Program-made: the position numbers and the translations under genes
Notes under the pieces: model-generated
Told to the model about the DNA's origin: nothing
The model's input: only the letters and a program-made list of their open reading frames with translations
Databases searched by the model: none
Source: Clavulina sp. PMI_390
Lineage: Eukaryota; Basidiomycota; Agaricomycetes; Cantharellales; Hydnaceae
Assembly: GCA_015039315.1 (NCBI GenBank)
Contig: WIDE01000023.1
Span: 29,487-93,486 of the forward strand
Reading direction: 5' to 3'
Length of the DNA stretch: 64,000 nucleotides
Shown: positions 21,446-31,992 of the stretch, piece by piece
How the letters are laid out: the number at the start of each line of letters is the position of its first letter
Position numbering within the stretch: the stretch's first letter is position 1

Positions 21446-24400
21446 TTATTCTTCGTCTGAACCTTTAATAGATACGCCTATTTCCGAAGAACCCTCGCTT
21501 GGCACGCGAGTTTTGTCGCCCCGCCGTTCATCAGAGCTGCTCTCGGCGCCGACTAAACTCCTTGAGGACGAGGCGGCGGGGTTGAGGCTGTACCGCGAGC
21601 CGAGACCTAGACCGTTCGCGCTGAGATAGCCATGGCGGGAATTGACACTAGCCACAGCAGAAGGGACGTCCACATGGAAAGCGCTCCTATCGAGGGACAG
21701 CACAGGCGCAGGCAAAGTGCGCGCACCGGGACGTTCCATATCCAAGCCAGCCGTGGGGTTCGTGCGAATCGTAGACTTCTCGAAGCGATCACTTGCCGCA
21801 TCTTCTGCCTGTGCAACAATGGCAAATACGGGACGCCTGATCTCCTCTACGTGTTTCTCGATCTGACCAAATCCGGCAGAAGCAAGAGCGCGCTTCACCC
21901 ACGGACGATGAACACCAGCGAAGTGCCATTCAACAACATCGGGAGAAGCATGACGGTCGAGCTGTGAGCGGACATCCTGGAGGATCTGTGCAGCGGTGAC
22001 ATCGAGGTGCTCGACAGAGGTGAAATCCCAGATGATTGCCTTGAGAGTTGGGCGAGGATCGTTGGCTGCCGCGTTAGGATCGATCTTTCTAGGGCCGGGC
22101 ATCTAAGTGAAAAGAAATATTGAATGGTTCAGATTTGTTTATGATACTAGCGAGATGAAACCACGTACATTCCAAGGCTGATCGCCCAATCGCGGGTAGC
22201 TCATCGGATTTGTGCGCTTAGTCTTCTGTTGTACAACCCAGACTAGTTGATCCGTATAGCCTCCCACGCTGGGATAGAGAGGGCTCTGTCTGGGCCGGTA
22301 GATGAACACACCAGGGAGGGGCTCCTCAACGGGAATATCGGGGTTCGATCCATCAGCGTGGTCGAGTGGGAGGTAAACTTCACGGGTGGTAGTAGAAAGT
22401 TTGTCGTTATCGTAGATAACAACACGTCCAAGGAAGTCACCCTGAGATTTGGCGATGCGGTAGAGGAGAAGACCGCCGGTGGATGCAATCGAGGTACTGA
22501 AGGATGAGGTAAATCAGTTAGTCTTGGTCCTTGATGGATTCATACTACTGCAAAACTCACTAAATTCCAATTTCCACAGTTCCGAACACAGCACCAATCA
22601 CACCAGCGAAGAAAATGATAACTTCAGGGGGATTCACTTTCCACCAATTGTAAACAACGTTGGGCGGGGTGATAAGATCTCCAACGGCATGGATAATAAC
22701 GGCAGCGAGGGAAGCATTGGGGATATAGAAGAAGACTGTATATCAAGCCGTCAGCGGAAGTGAATTCGCGCATAAGTACGGGGGTGATTCAAGTACTCAC
22801 GAGGTGGAAGCGCGTAGATTGCCAGAAGGACCACCATCGCCGTGATTAGTCCACCAAGGGGAGTCCTAACACCAGCCTTGCTCTTGATAGCCGTGCGCGA
22901 GAACGATCCCGTGGCAGGGTAAGCCCCGAAGAAGGGTCCGAGGAGGTTCGTAACGCCAATGGCAATAAGTTCTTGGGAAGGTCGGATGGTGTAGTTGTTT
23001 ACACGACCGAATGATTTGGAGATCGCAATGTGCTCACTGCGGGGGTCGCGGAGAGGGAGTAATTGAAGGCGAGACAAATGGAAGCAGTCAGCATACAAGT
23101 TCGTGAATAATGAGATAAGGGTTGTAATGGAAAAAGGATATGGAAATGAGCTCCGGGTTTTCCAATAGTAACACCGTGCTGAAGCCATGATGATGCGAGA
23201 ATGATGAATCAGAGATGAACAGAAAAAAGGCTCACATCAGCAAAACAATCACAGCACCAGGCAACTGCTTCGCCACAGCCACGACAGAAGCCCTGTCAAT
23301 TTGAGGAATGCCCATATGCTTGAAACCTCTCGGCACTGTTCCCAGAATTTTAACTCGGGGATGCGTCCGGTGATGCCTATTCATCAGGTAGCTGACGAAT
23401 ACGAACAGGCAAATAGTGAAGACCGTGCGGAGTGTGCTGACGAAGAAGAAAATCTTCGCTTTGGAAGGATAGCGGCGCGCCCCGAGATTGCAAAGATATC
23501 GCACAGAATAGAGGAGAACGAGGGCGGGAAGGCCGATCGCAGCATCCAGCTTAGAACGCCCCAAGTGCTCGATCGAGTGGATGAAGACTTTGTATGTGGA
23601 ATCACGCGTAGAGAATCCAGTAATGCCAAGCAAGCCAGGAATTTGGCCCACAGCAATATTCAGAGCGGAACCGGTCATGAAAGCGCCAATGGCTAGACAT
23701 AAAAATAAACAACAGATTCGTTAGTCATGATTCAAGCTACGGTTGAAGAAGACAGCTCCGGAGAACGGGGGAAAATGTGTGAGATCTGGAGAACCAGATC
23801 CAGGGGATATGCGGTCGATTGTTCATTTTGAGGGTGAGACACTTACCAGGCAGCGGAATAAAGTCAACGATGAACCTATGAAGTTGTGCGCAAAGAGGCC
23901 GGGGATATCGAGGCGGTGAATTAGCTTGATGGGGCGCTGAACGAGACAAATGAACATGAAAATAGCGCTCACCCGAGGCGAAGCATCCCAAGCGAGAAAA
24001 CAACAGCCCCGCAAAGAAGAGCAAGGACATTTGCAATAACGGGGCCGGACAAATCAGGATTGGTTTCGTGGACGGTCGCTATGATGGTGCCAGTAAGAAG
24101 AGACATAACTGCCACTGGGCCAATCGTGATGCTGGAGCGAAGCGAATGATGGGAAATCACATCAACGACGAGGGCAAATCAAGGCGTATAGGAATTAGTA
24201 AACCACTCTGCGGAATAGCATGGGAGTAGGAAGGAAACTCACTCTTTCGAGGTGGCGAAAAAGAAGTAGATGAGGACACCGACGAAGCTCGAGTACAACC
24301 CGTATTCAACAGGGAGCGTTGCAAGTTGCGCGTATGCCATACCCTGAGGAACAACGACGGCACCAACAGTGATACCTGCGACCAAATCGCCAAGGAACCA

Positions 24401-24763
24401 CGTCGTGTTGTATCGTGGAAGCCATTCAGTGAAGGGGAAGAGGCCAGAGATGTATCGTTTCACGTCAGCGACACCGGGAGTATTGTCCTTGATCCACCCC
24501 GAGACTGTGGGGTCCTCCTCGACGTAAGTCAACGTGTTATTCTATAGGAATTATCATGAAATCAGTGACGCCATCCAACGAATGGGGTGACGAGACATGC
24601 TTACAGTCGTTCCAATCGATTCGCCACGGGTGATGCGATCCGCGTTCGAGATGGGGTCATCGGGAATGGCGAGGAATTTGCGGGCAAAATGCACAGCGCG
24701 AGAGGAGCGAGGGGGAGGACCGCTGGCAGCAGACATGATGGAATATGGCCGGGGTGAGGACAT
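21446..24763 (-). CDS. SulP/SLC26-family sulfate permease with STAS domain
   Basis: Exons (minus): 24763-24605, 24541-24243, 24131-23973, 23875-23847 (29 nt), 23692-23236, 23036-22801, 22735-22561, 22497-22169, 22102-21446; about 832 residues. The membrane domain carries the SulP hallmarks VPQGMAYAQLATLPVEYGLYSSFVG, ITIGPVAVMSLLTG, FIPLPAIGAFMTGSALNI and SQELIAIGVTNLLGPFFGAYPATGSFSRTAI. The STAS domain spans LYPSVGGYTDQLV to the VEHLDVTAAQILQDV stretch, followed by a long acidic, Ser-rich tail. Members are proton-coupled sulfate importers of the plasma membrane feeding sulfur assimilation (family knowledge). The 29-nt exon encodes FIVDFIPLP. The frame breaks at CCCC 22440-22443: TCT CAG GGG TGA must lose one G to read through SQGDFLGRVV; no intron repairs it. 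Sum of exons minus one base is exactly 833 codons. Confidence 0.9.
22440..22443 (-). other. One-base frame break in a C4/G4 run inside the sulfate permease
   Basis: With the run as written the frame reaches TGA four codons into conserved sequence. Removing one base restores the SulP/STAS linker frame to the next splice site. It is the same kind of site as the break at 2811-2814, with the opposite sign. Confidence 0.7.
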
Positions 24764-27019
24764 CCTGAGCTCGCTCGCTCTGTCTGGCTTTATACAGCAA
24801 GCCCCTGTGAAGGATTGGTATACCGAACCAAGTGGAGAAGCAGAAGAGATTAAAATTGGAATGCCTCGCGTTCAGGCCGGGCTGATTGATGGATTTGCTT
24901 TGGAGTGAGTTGTAGAAAAGGCAATGGATTGGACGAGGCACAGGGAGATGAGGACGCCATCGGACTGGTTGAGCACGCAATCCATACGCGACTTTGGATC
25001 GTCACCGCACCGGGCCCATTCAACGCCGCTCACTTACGCGTATGAAGTGCTCGGCTTGGACAGTAATTATAAGAGAGCTCATTTTATTTTCTTATTTGTT
25101 CTGTTGCTGTTTTTTCTTTTCTCCTCGGGGTCCGAACCTTGAGACATCTTTCGGAACATTAGAGCTTGTTTGTTGCGGCCCGTTTACGTCGGTCCCACGA
25201 GATTTGCCACTTGCCCCCTTCTCGATCATTGGCGCAACAGTCATGTTTCAACCTTTCAGCCCTGATGGCGCGCAGGAAAAGGCTCAAAATCACGCCTAAT
25301 TTGTATATTTCCCGTCGTGATGCTTGGCCCCGCAAAATTCCGACAAATCACACCAAGGCGCATCAGTGTCTAAATGTGACCGCTAGATGCCTGTCTGCGA
25401 CCCACCGAAGAAAGGTCGTGGTACCATGCAAGACGACGAGAGTCCAGCTCTGGCATTCTCGGGCGATTTTTGTGCCTTAAAGATGGTACTCACTTCTCAG
25501 CGAATTGACTCTCGTCACACGTCGTCGATCATCACTTCGAATCCGCGGGAATCTGTGCCCACCCATTTCCTCCCGACTCTCGCCGCTGCAGTTCCGACAA
25601 CACCCACCTCTACTCCTGAAACCTTCACCAGTATCGAAGTCTCGATGATGGCTCGCTCGTTCATCTCCTCTACGCCGTCGGCAGAATGTCGCGCTGAAGT
25701 GTCAAGTGATAGCGATATACGACTGACAGATTGCACCATATCTGGCCGATCACAATGGCGCCTTGCGCCTCCGGCATGGCGAATGGTCCTGTCACCCTCT
25801 TCTGAGTGTCGGCAACCTACTCGGACTCTCCGATACCACATGAGGAAAAACTCAATGTTGATACCAGACATCTTGACAGGGTGGGGCGTCAGGAGCCATT
25901 CGTATTTGTGTTGCGTGATGATACGCAACAAGAAACGGCCATCAGCATCGTTTAGGGGGTTTCTTTGAGCCACTCGCTCATGACAAGTTACTTTCCCCCT
26001 CCCCTCCAAGCTCATATGTCGCTAGACACTTCAACTAGGCACGCCTACAACTACTATGAGTCATGGTCCCAGCTCTCCCCCTAACGTTCAGACATGAGAA
26101 TTACAATCAGTTGCTACACATCAATCTAATCACTGCCTGACAAATACCCTTATCAGTTTATGGAATTAGTGTGGAGCCCCTAGGCATCTAAGATTAGACA
26201 AGCCGCGGATTCACGGCAATGTAACCCCTCTTTCCTGCCTAATGCAGCCTCAAAGCCGCGATCACCGGCTTCATAAACGCCACTTCTCTTGGACTCGACT
26301 GTCGATAGGTTTCCTCCGGGTATATCGCATTGAGGCAATATTAATGGGCCCCCCCTCAGTGGCTCACGTCGATCTGTGATAGTGAGGATGCTATGCAAAC
26401 CCTTAACCTTTCAATCCAACACTCTATGGCACGTCCTCAGGCTCCTCATTGTGAAGAAAGATACACGTAATCATGGTTGCCGACTTGCAGACGTTCGAAA
26501 TGAGTGACCAATGGAGCGGTATCTCGTATCAACTTCAGTGACCCTGAGCAACGAGGACGCGGGGGTCAAGATAATGATGCTAAATGAGAATGAACGTTTG
26601 ATATACATTCTCCGAGTCATCGCAGGTGTATCTCGGAAAAACACAAAAAAGACGAGTCGGCGGACCATGCGAGCGGTATGAAAGGAAGACGATCTCTTGG
26701 CTCAAGAAATCCATTTTGAATAAGATCAAGAATATTACGTTCACATCTGCCTCTGATGTCTCACTACGCACGAAGCACCTCAGACTGACTAATGTAAGGG
26801 AATCCTTTTCCACCTCAAACCCCCTCTGTATTTCCTTGGTGCAACGAAATGGGCGATGCAAATTACTTGCATGCCGACCTGGAGGAAAGTTGAACTGTTT
26901 AGTCATCCCATTTCACATCACGCATATTTTCTCCAATTTACATTCGAGCAATGGAAACAAGAGAAATGAATTAGGCGAGTCATTCCATGATATTCTTTGT
27001 AATATAGATGGCTCTGAGT
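24764..27019. other. Long intergenic region with one doubtful open frame
   Basis: It includes the sulfate permease promoter. A 166-codon open frame lies on the minus strand at 25515-26015 and an overlapping 193-codon frame on the plus strand at 25387-25968. Neither shows a known motif, and I cannot decide whether either is real. The rest, to the 3' end of the aldo/keto reductase, looks non-coding. Confidence 0.45.
25515..26015 (-). CDS. Doubtful hypothetical open frame
   Basis: A 166-residue frame from ATG 26015. Its second half (IIETSILVKVSGVEVGVVG) has protein-like spacing of hydrophobic residues, but there is no recognised domain, no paralogue in the window, and the opposite strand is also open. 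It could be a relic or chance. Confidence 0.2.
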   Translation of the reverse strand: MSLEGRGKVTCHERVAQRNPLNDADGRFLLRIITQHKYEWLLTPHPVKMSGINIEFFLMWYRRVRVGCRHSEEGDRTIRHAGGARRHCDRPDMVQSVSRISLSLDTSARHSADGVEEMNERAIIETSILVKVSGVEVGVVGTAAARVGRKWVGTDSRGFEVMIDDV

Positions 27020-28481
27020 TCAGAGCTTCCACTGGCTCAAGGGAAGAGTCTCGGCATAGAGGGTGCCCATGCTGGCATGAGGGTATCTTGCATCACCTCT
27101 AAGATCTGAGTTGATCTCATCTGCCAAGACCCTAATCACCTTCAAGTCTTCCTCACTAATCTTGTCGAGAAGCTCCAACGACGCCCAATTCTCCTCCACA
27201 TACGGGATTTGCTTGCTACCCGGAATCGGAATAACGTCGTCACCCTGTTTCAGCAGCCACGCAAGAGCTACCTGTGCGGGTGTAGCTTCGTACTTGTTTG
27301 CCAGCTCCTTGAATGAGTCGACAAGCTTGTTGATGCGTGGCCAATTTTCTGGCTTGAATTTCGGGACGCCCCGACGCCAATCGTCCTCAGGGAGGTCGTC
27401 GAATGAGCGCCAACGACCAGTGACGATGCCACGGCCTGTGGGGGAATAAGCTACGATTCTGCAAGAACGTGGAACAGGATAAGTTGAGGGGGTCCCATTC
27501 GACAGTCTGGTAGTAAGGGTGAACATACGCAATACCAAGCTCACGAGCCACAGAAAGGACGCCACCGGGTTTCTCAAGGTCGAGCTCCCAAGGGTTATAT
27601 CTAAAGGTTTCCATCAGCTCGGCGCAAGTAGTACAGAGTGGCTTTGTCACGTACTCAACCTGTATAGCAGAAATGGGATGGACCTTGTGCGCTCGGCGGA
27701 TTGTATCTGGGCTCGCTTCCGACAAGCCAAGATACCTGACTTTCCCTTCCCTAGACGAATGAGTGAGCTGAGCTCCAAGAAGTCGTGCACTCTGTGCAAT
27801 AGGAATCAGTGTCGTGAACAAGACAACTCACTCAACGAGCTCCTTCATCGCACCAACACTGATCTCGGCCGGCACATTCTTGTCCATACGATGCTGGTAA
27901 TACAGGTCGATATAGTCCGTCTGGAGTTTGGCCAGAGACTTGACAACTTCCTCCTTGATGAACTCAGGATCGCCACGAAGGCCACCCTTACCATCTGGCC
28001 TAGTATAGAATCCGAACTTGGTGGCGAGGAAGATCTTGGAACGCAGGCCCGTGCGAGCAAACCATTTCCCGATGAGCTCTTCTGAATCTCCCTATTCAAA
28101 CATGGTGTCACGGTTATGACTAAGATGTGGGGAAATTCAGGCACCAAGGAGGGAAGATACGTACATACATGGATGCAGTATCCCAGAAGGTGCATCCCAT
28201 CTCGTAGAGGCGGTCGAGGACCTGAGGCGCAGCAGGCATAAGTCTCCAGGGTGGCGAGAATAACCTGCTCCCCTACCTTAAAGCGCTCCTCGTCGCTGTC
28301 GGGCTTGCCTAACGTGTCGACCAGCTATTAGATGGAAGGAGAGGAACATGCACTAAAGGACTCACGCACCATAGAAGGTGGTACCGATCGCCATTGCCCC
28401 ATACCCAAGTGCAGTCACCTCAGTGCTGCCGATCTTGCGCATTGGGATGACTTTTGTAGACTCTGCCAGTGGTGTGGTCAT
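27020..28481 (-). CDS. Aldo/keto reductase
   Basis: Exons (minus): 28481-28370, 28308-28277 (32 nt), 28221-28165, 28091-27832, 27750-27655, 27600-27529, 27458-27020; 355 residues, standard for the family. It is a soluble NADPH-dependent oxidoreductase with a TIM-barrel fold. The tetrad is visible: Asp62 (FWDTA), Tyr67 ([13 protein letters not shown]), Lys92 (FLATKFG) and His134 (YYQHRMD). [17 protein letters not shown] and the C-terminal [19 protein letters not shown] match the cofactor-binding end of the AKR fold. It is closest in pattern to the fungal/plant auxin-induced or pyridoxal-reductase-like group (inference). The donor of intron 1 is GTGCGT, chosen because the nearby GTGAGT would not keep frame; intron 5 uses GTACGT after GTTGA. 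I chose the ATG at 28481, as upstream codons are AT-rich leader. Confidence 0.93.
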
Positions 28482-29120
28482 CGTGTGAGGGCTGGTATAG
28501 CAAAATATTATATAACTTTGAAAGTTCAGCTGATAAAGGCTACAGAGGTTCAAGAACTGAGGGGGCCAGGACGATGTGCAATGCCAGCACTCGAGTCGGG
28601 ATTTTTATAAGCCGCCTCCACACCAGAAATTATAGACAGCCTCCACTCGCAGCGGATTGGTCATAGAAGAGTCGCAGTCAAATTATAGTACCCATAATGT
28701 CGGTTGAGGTGGAGGTCCAAATTGTCCTCCACACTGCCAGAGGATACACGTGATTGAAAGGCTTGACGAATGCTTCCAAAGCGATCAATGACGCGATTAA
28801 CCTCTAGATCGAAAGAGCCTATGATTATCCGATGGGATCACCGAGGAGTCTCTCCTTGGTTCTTCCCCTACCACCCAGATATTCTGTTAAAAAATTCCTA
28901 TATTTTCTATTCTCAAACAACGTGCTCGCACCAACGCGAGAGCTCCTGGGTTAATAACAAAAGCATCAAAAATACATAGCGACGTGTCACAATTGGGGGA
29001 ATAAAAATTTTAGCAATCACCAGGGGCTCAGAACGAGATGTAGCAGAGGCTACCCTCGGAAGCCAATCACTGAGCCGGGCTCAGGTCGACGGGGTGATGT
29101 CTTGGTAATCCATGCTGGGC
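28482..29120. other. Intergenic, no gene seen
   Basis: Promoter region of the aldo/keto reductase and 3' flank of the first S28 peptidase. No RNA gene, repeat or further coding sequence is recognised. Confidence 0.55.
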
Positions 29121-31621
29121 CTAAAGGCTAGAAGGTTCAGGGTCTCCATCTTCTTTCAGCCAGGCTTTGACAAAGGCAATCTCTTCGCGGTGAATACGCC
29201 TGATCTGCTCCGGCTCCAGGGTGTGGTCCTTCAACCCATTCTCATCAAAGTGGTGCACGCCGGCAGGAATCCACTTGAATGGCTCAGAGATAGTGTCAGG
29301 GCGCTTCTTTGGGGCGTATCGGCTATGCGGGGTCGCCTGCGACCAGGGATCGTCTGAGGAGCGTGGATTGAGAACGGCATAGTCAGCGTAATCAGCAACC
29401 CTGACATCAGAAACTCAAGAGAGTGACGCACTAGTGCCATCAAGGAACGCAAGGCGCGGTCTGGAGAGCTCGAAGTCGCCAAGAGCATTCACAACGGTAA
29501 CGTTAGGCATCGGGGGAACTTGAGCAAACTTGCCCGGTAGGAAGGCCTATGCAGTTGACGTCGTATATCAGAATTATAGTTCAGATGAAGTTGAAAGGGC
29601 AGCGCCTGACCTTTTTGCAAATACGCGCGTTGTACTCGATGGTCAGGCGGCGCGAGACGAGCGTGGGGTGCTTGGGGTCAGGGGGAGCACCTTGGAAGTA
29701 TCCCCACTCATTACAAACCTATAGATGGCAGAGTGACGGCAGACGTAACAGAAACCAGATAGTTGGAGGGGATGATCAGTGCAAAGTGTGAATAATACAA
29801 GCAAAAATGCAACGTACCTGCCATGTCCACAAGCGCCATGTGAAAAACAGATCTGTGTCTTGGAACTTCTTGTCATCGTCTGTACCGAAACAGTCTTCCA
29901 CACTACCCGTGCACTCCTTCACGATCTCCTAATCACACAAATGAAAGGGGTGATGAGCACCATTCCCACAATTGTGCCCACGTTTGTTGTCACAAGTAAT
30001 GAAATAAAATGAAAAGACAAACTCACATTCCGGATCCATTTAGCAAAGTTCAACACTACTGCGCGCCTCCTCATCAACGCACTCCCACTCCTCACTTTCT
30101 TCCCTGAACCAAGAGTGGCACAGAACCGCTCCCAACGATCGCTCCCGACCTCTGCATCCCAGTTACCCTGCTGAACGTATCCGAGAGGCTCCGCTAGCAC
30201 GCTAGCAAAATCCTCATCCGAAAGGTGGCTAAGACCGAACAGCGCCTTGATGGCCGGGTTCAACAGAGGCAAAGACAGGAGAGAGTCGATGTGGCTGATG
30301 GCGCTTTCGAGGTTTGCCACGCAAGTGGGAGAAGCAGTGAGACGGATGTGATCATGGTACTGTAGTAGATTGAGCATGATTCGGAAATGAGTTGACGAAT
30401 AAAGTAAACTTCTTGAATAAATGCACGATGCTTACCTCCCAATAGTCAATCGCAGCATGCGTCACAGCTATCACAGGGTGTCAAGGAGGTGTTATCATGA
30501 GTAATTATGGCGGATGTGAGTACCAAAGAGGGCAGGGGATACATACCACTTGACGCAATAGCTCCGTGGACCAGATGGGGATATAGCACCCGCATATGGG
30601 CAGCACGCGCACCAGCATACGAGCCCTAGCGTGGTCATCAATCCATTTCCATCAAACGTCGGGCACGCGTGTTACGAAAATTGCATCAGTATGAGCCCTA
30701 GACAGAGGATAGGGACGAGATGGAATCGTACCCCGTAATAGATCCACTTGGTACCAGGCGCACTCAAATCCGTTCCGTTCCACTTGAAGTTCCGCATGAA
30801 TCGCGCAGAGTCCTCGAGCGATTGAGCATTGTTGAGCCATCGCAGGGAATCGGTGGAGAAGTTCGAGACAGGAACGGAGTTGCCTGTGGGCGGATATTCA
30901 AGATATTTGGGGATTAAGAAAATAGAGTATATACGCCGACGACGGAGCTCGCCACTGACCGTAGTATCGGTGCTCTAGCACGATGCCCAAACCGCCCGTT
31001 GCATGGGCGAGAATATCAGCAATACCGGTATCAAGGAAAGGCAGACGGTCTAGAAAATACAAAAAAATCGGGAGCAATCGTCAGTTCTTGGCCAAAAATG
31101 TCCCCAAGTGGAGAAAAAGGAGGTCCATAGGGAATTCGATGCTCCGAACTATACTCACCTTCACCACTGGTCTCGCCTCCGTCGATTACGATCACCGGGC
31201 CGCCTCCGTCCTTTTTCCAGTGACGGGCGTTCACCCAGTACCTCTGCCCGAACACGCCAGGATTCTCCTCCGTTTCCGAATCCTCAGTCTCTGAGGCAGG
31301 ATTTTTCGAAACAGGGGCCCAGTGGTCAATGGGTTGCTCGAAATATTGCTCGGGGAATTCAGGGTACGCGGGCGCCTTCCAAACTTGTTGTTCAGGTTGG
31401 GGTCGCGCCGAGCGAGAGCTGGAGAGCTTCTTCAGCAGCCCCTTGAGTTTGGAGTCGGAAGAAGGCGATAGGGAAGGGGGTGGAGGGTTGGCACGGAGCC
31501 ATGTGTTGACGGTCTGCGCGCGGGGCGACTGCAATGCGTTCACATTCGTACTAAATGTGTCCACAGCAAGCAGGAGGCTGAATACAACGCTTATAGCGTT
31601 CGTCGAGGATAGGAGAGTCAT
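29121..31621 (-). CDS. Secreted serine peptidase of family S28, copy 1
   Basis: Exons (minus): 31621-31159, 31049-30960, 30883-30732, 30625-30547, 30467-30436, 30359-30027, 29928-29818, 29718-29611, 29546-29432, 29353-29121; 571 residues. A hydrophobic N-terminus (AISVVFSLLLAVDTFS) fits a signal peptide. The S28 hallmarks follow: YFEQPIDHW near the start, FGQRYWVN, VIVIDGGE, LEHRYYG, catalytic Ser237 in YYGGSYAG (split across exons 3/4), Asp496 in GTNDPW and His528/529 in AGVHHFDENG. The family (lysosomal Pro-X carboxypeptidase, DPP7 and fungal relatives) removes residues after or near proline; exact specificity cannot be read here. The head-to-tail paralogue begins 372 bases beyond this start codon, and the first nine exons are identical in length. 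Confidence 0.93.
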
Positions 31622-31992
31622 AATAATAGAGGGAATATCGCGCTTTACGGCGATGTCGCCAGTTTAGCTCGACAGAACACGGGCAGTCGCGGGCGAGTGG
31701 GTTGTGCCAAGCAAACGCAAGCAAAAGTGTGACGCGTGGGAACATGCTCAATGACAAACGACCAGCGAAACAATGCGACAAGCTAAGTATATAGGACCCC
31801 AAGCCCAATGGTACAGGCGTAGAGTACGCCGAGATCCGAGCGGAAGTGGCTACTCTGTAAGCACAAAAAGTAAAAGCAATATCCCAAATGATGGAGGACA
31901 CAAAAAGCAAGGGCGTGGCCAAGAACAAAACAAGCTAGAGAATGGTGCAGAAAAGGCAAGGATGAGAAGAAGAGGTCACCAGGAGGTGGGGA
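31622..31992. other. Intergenic spacer between the tandem S28 genes
   Basis: It holds the promoter of S28 copy 1, including a TATA candidate at 31788-31793. A block near 31,640-31,700 resembles the region just above copy 2 (CAGTCGCGGGCGAGTG against CAGTTGCGGGCCAGTG), so promoter sequence was duplicated with the gene. Confidence 0.55.
31788..31793 (-). promoter_or_regulatory. TATA-box candidate of S28 copy 1
   Basis: TATATA lies about 165 bases above the ATG at 31621. The assignment rests on sequence and position only. Confidence 0.35.

Noticed and set aside
25387..25968. 193-codon plus-strand open frame
   Set aside because: It overlaps an open frame on the other strand, has no start context or motif, and shows Ser/Thr/Pro bias typical of an antisense reading.
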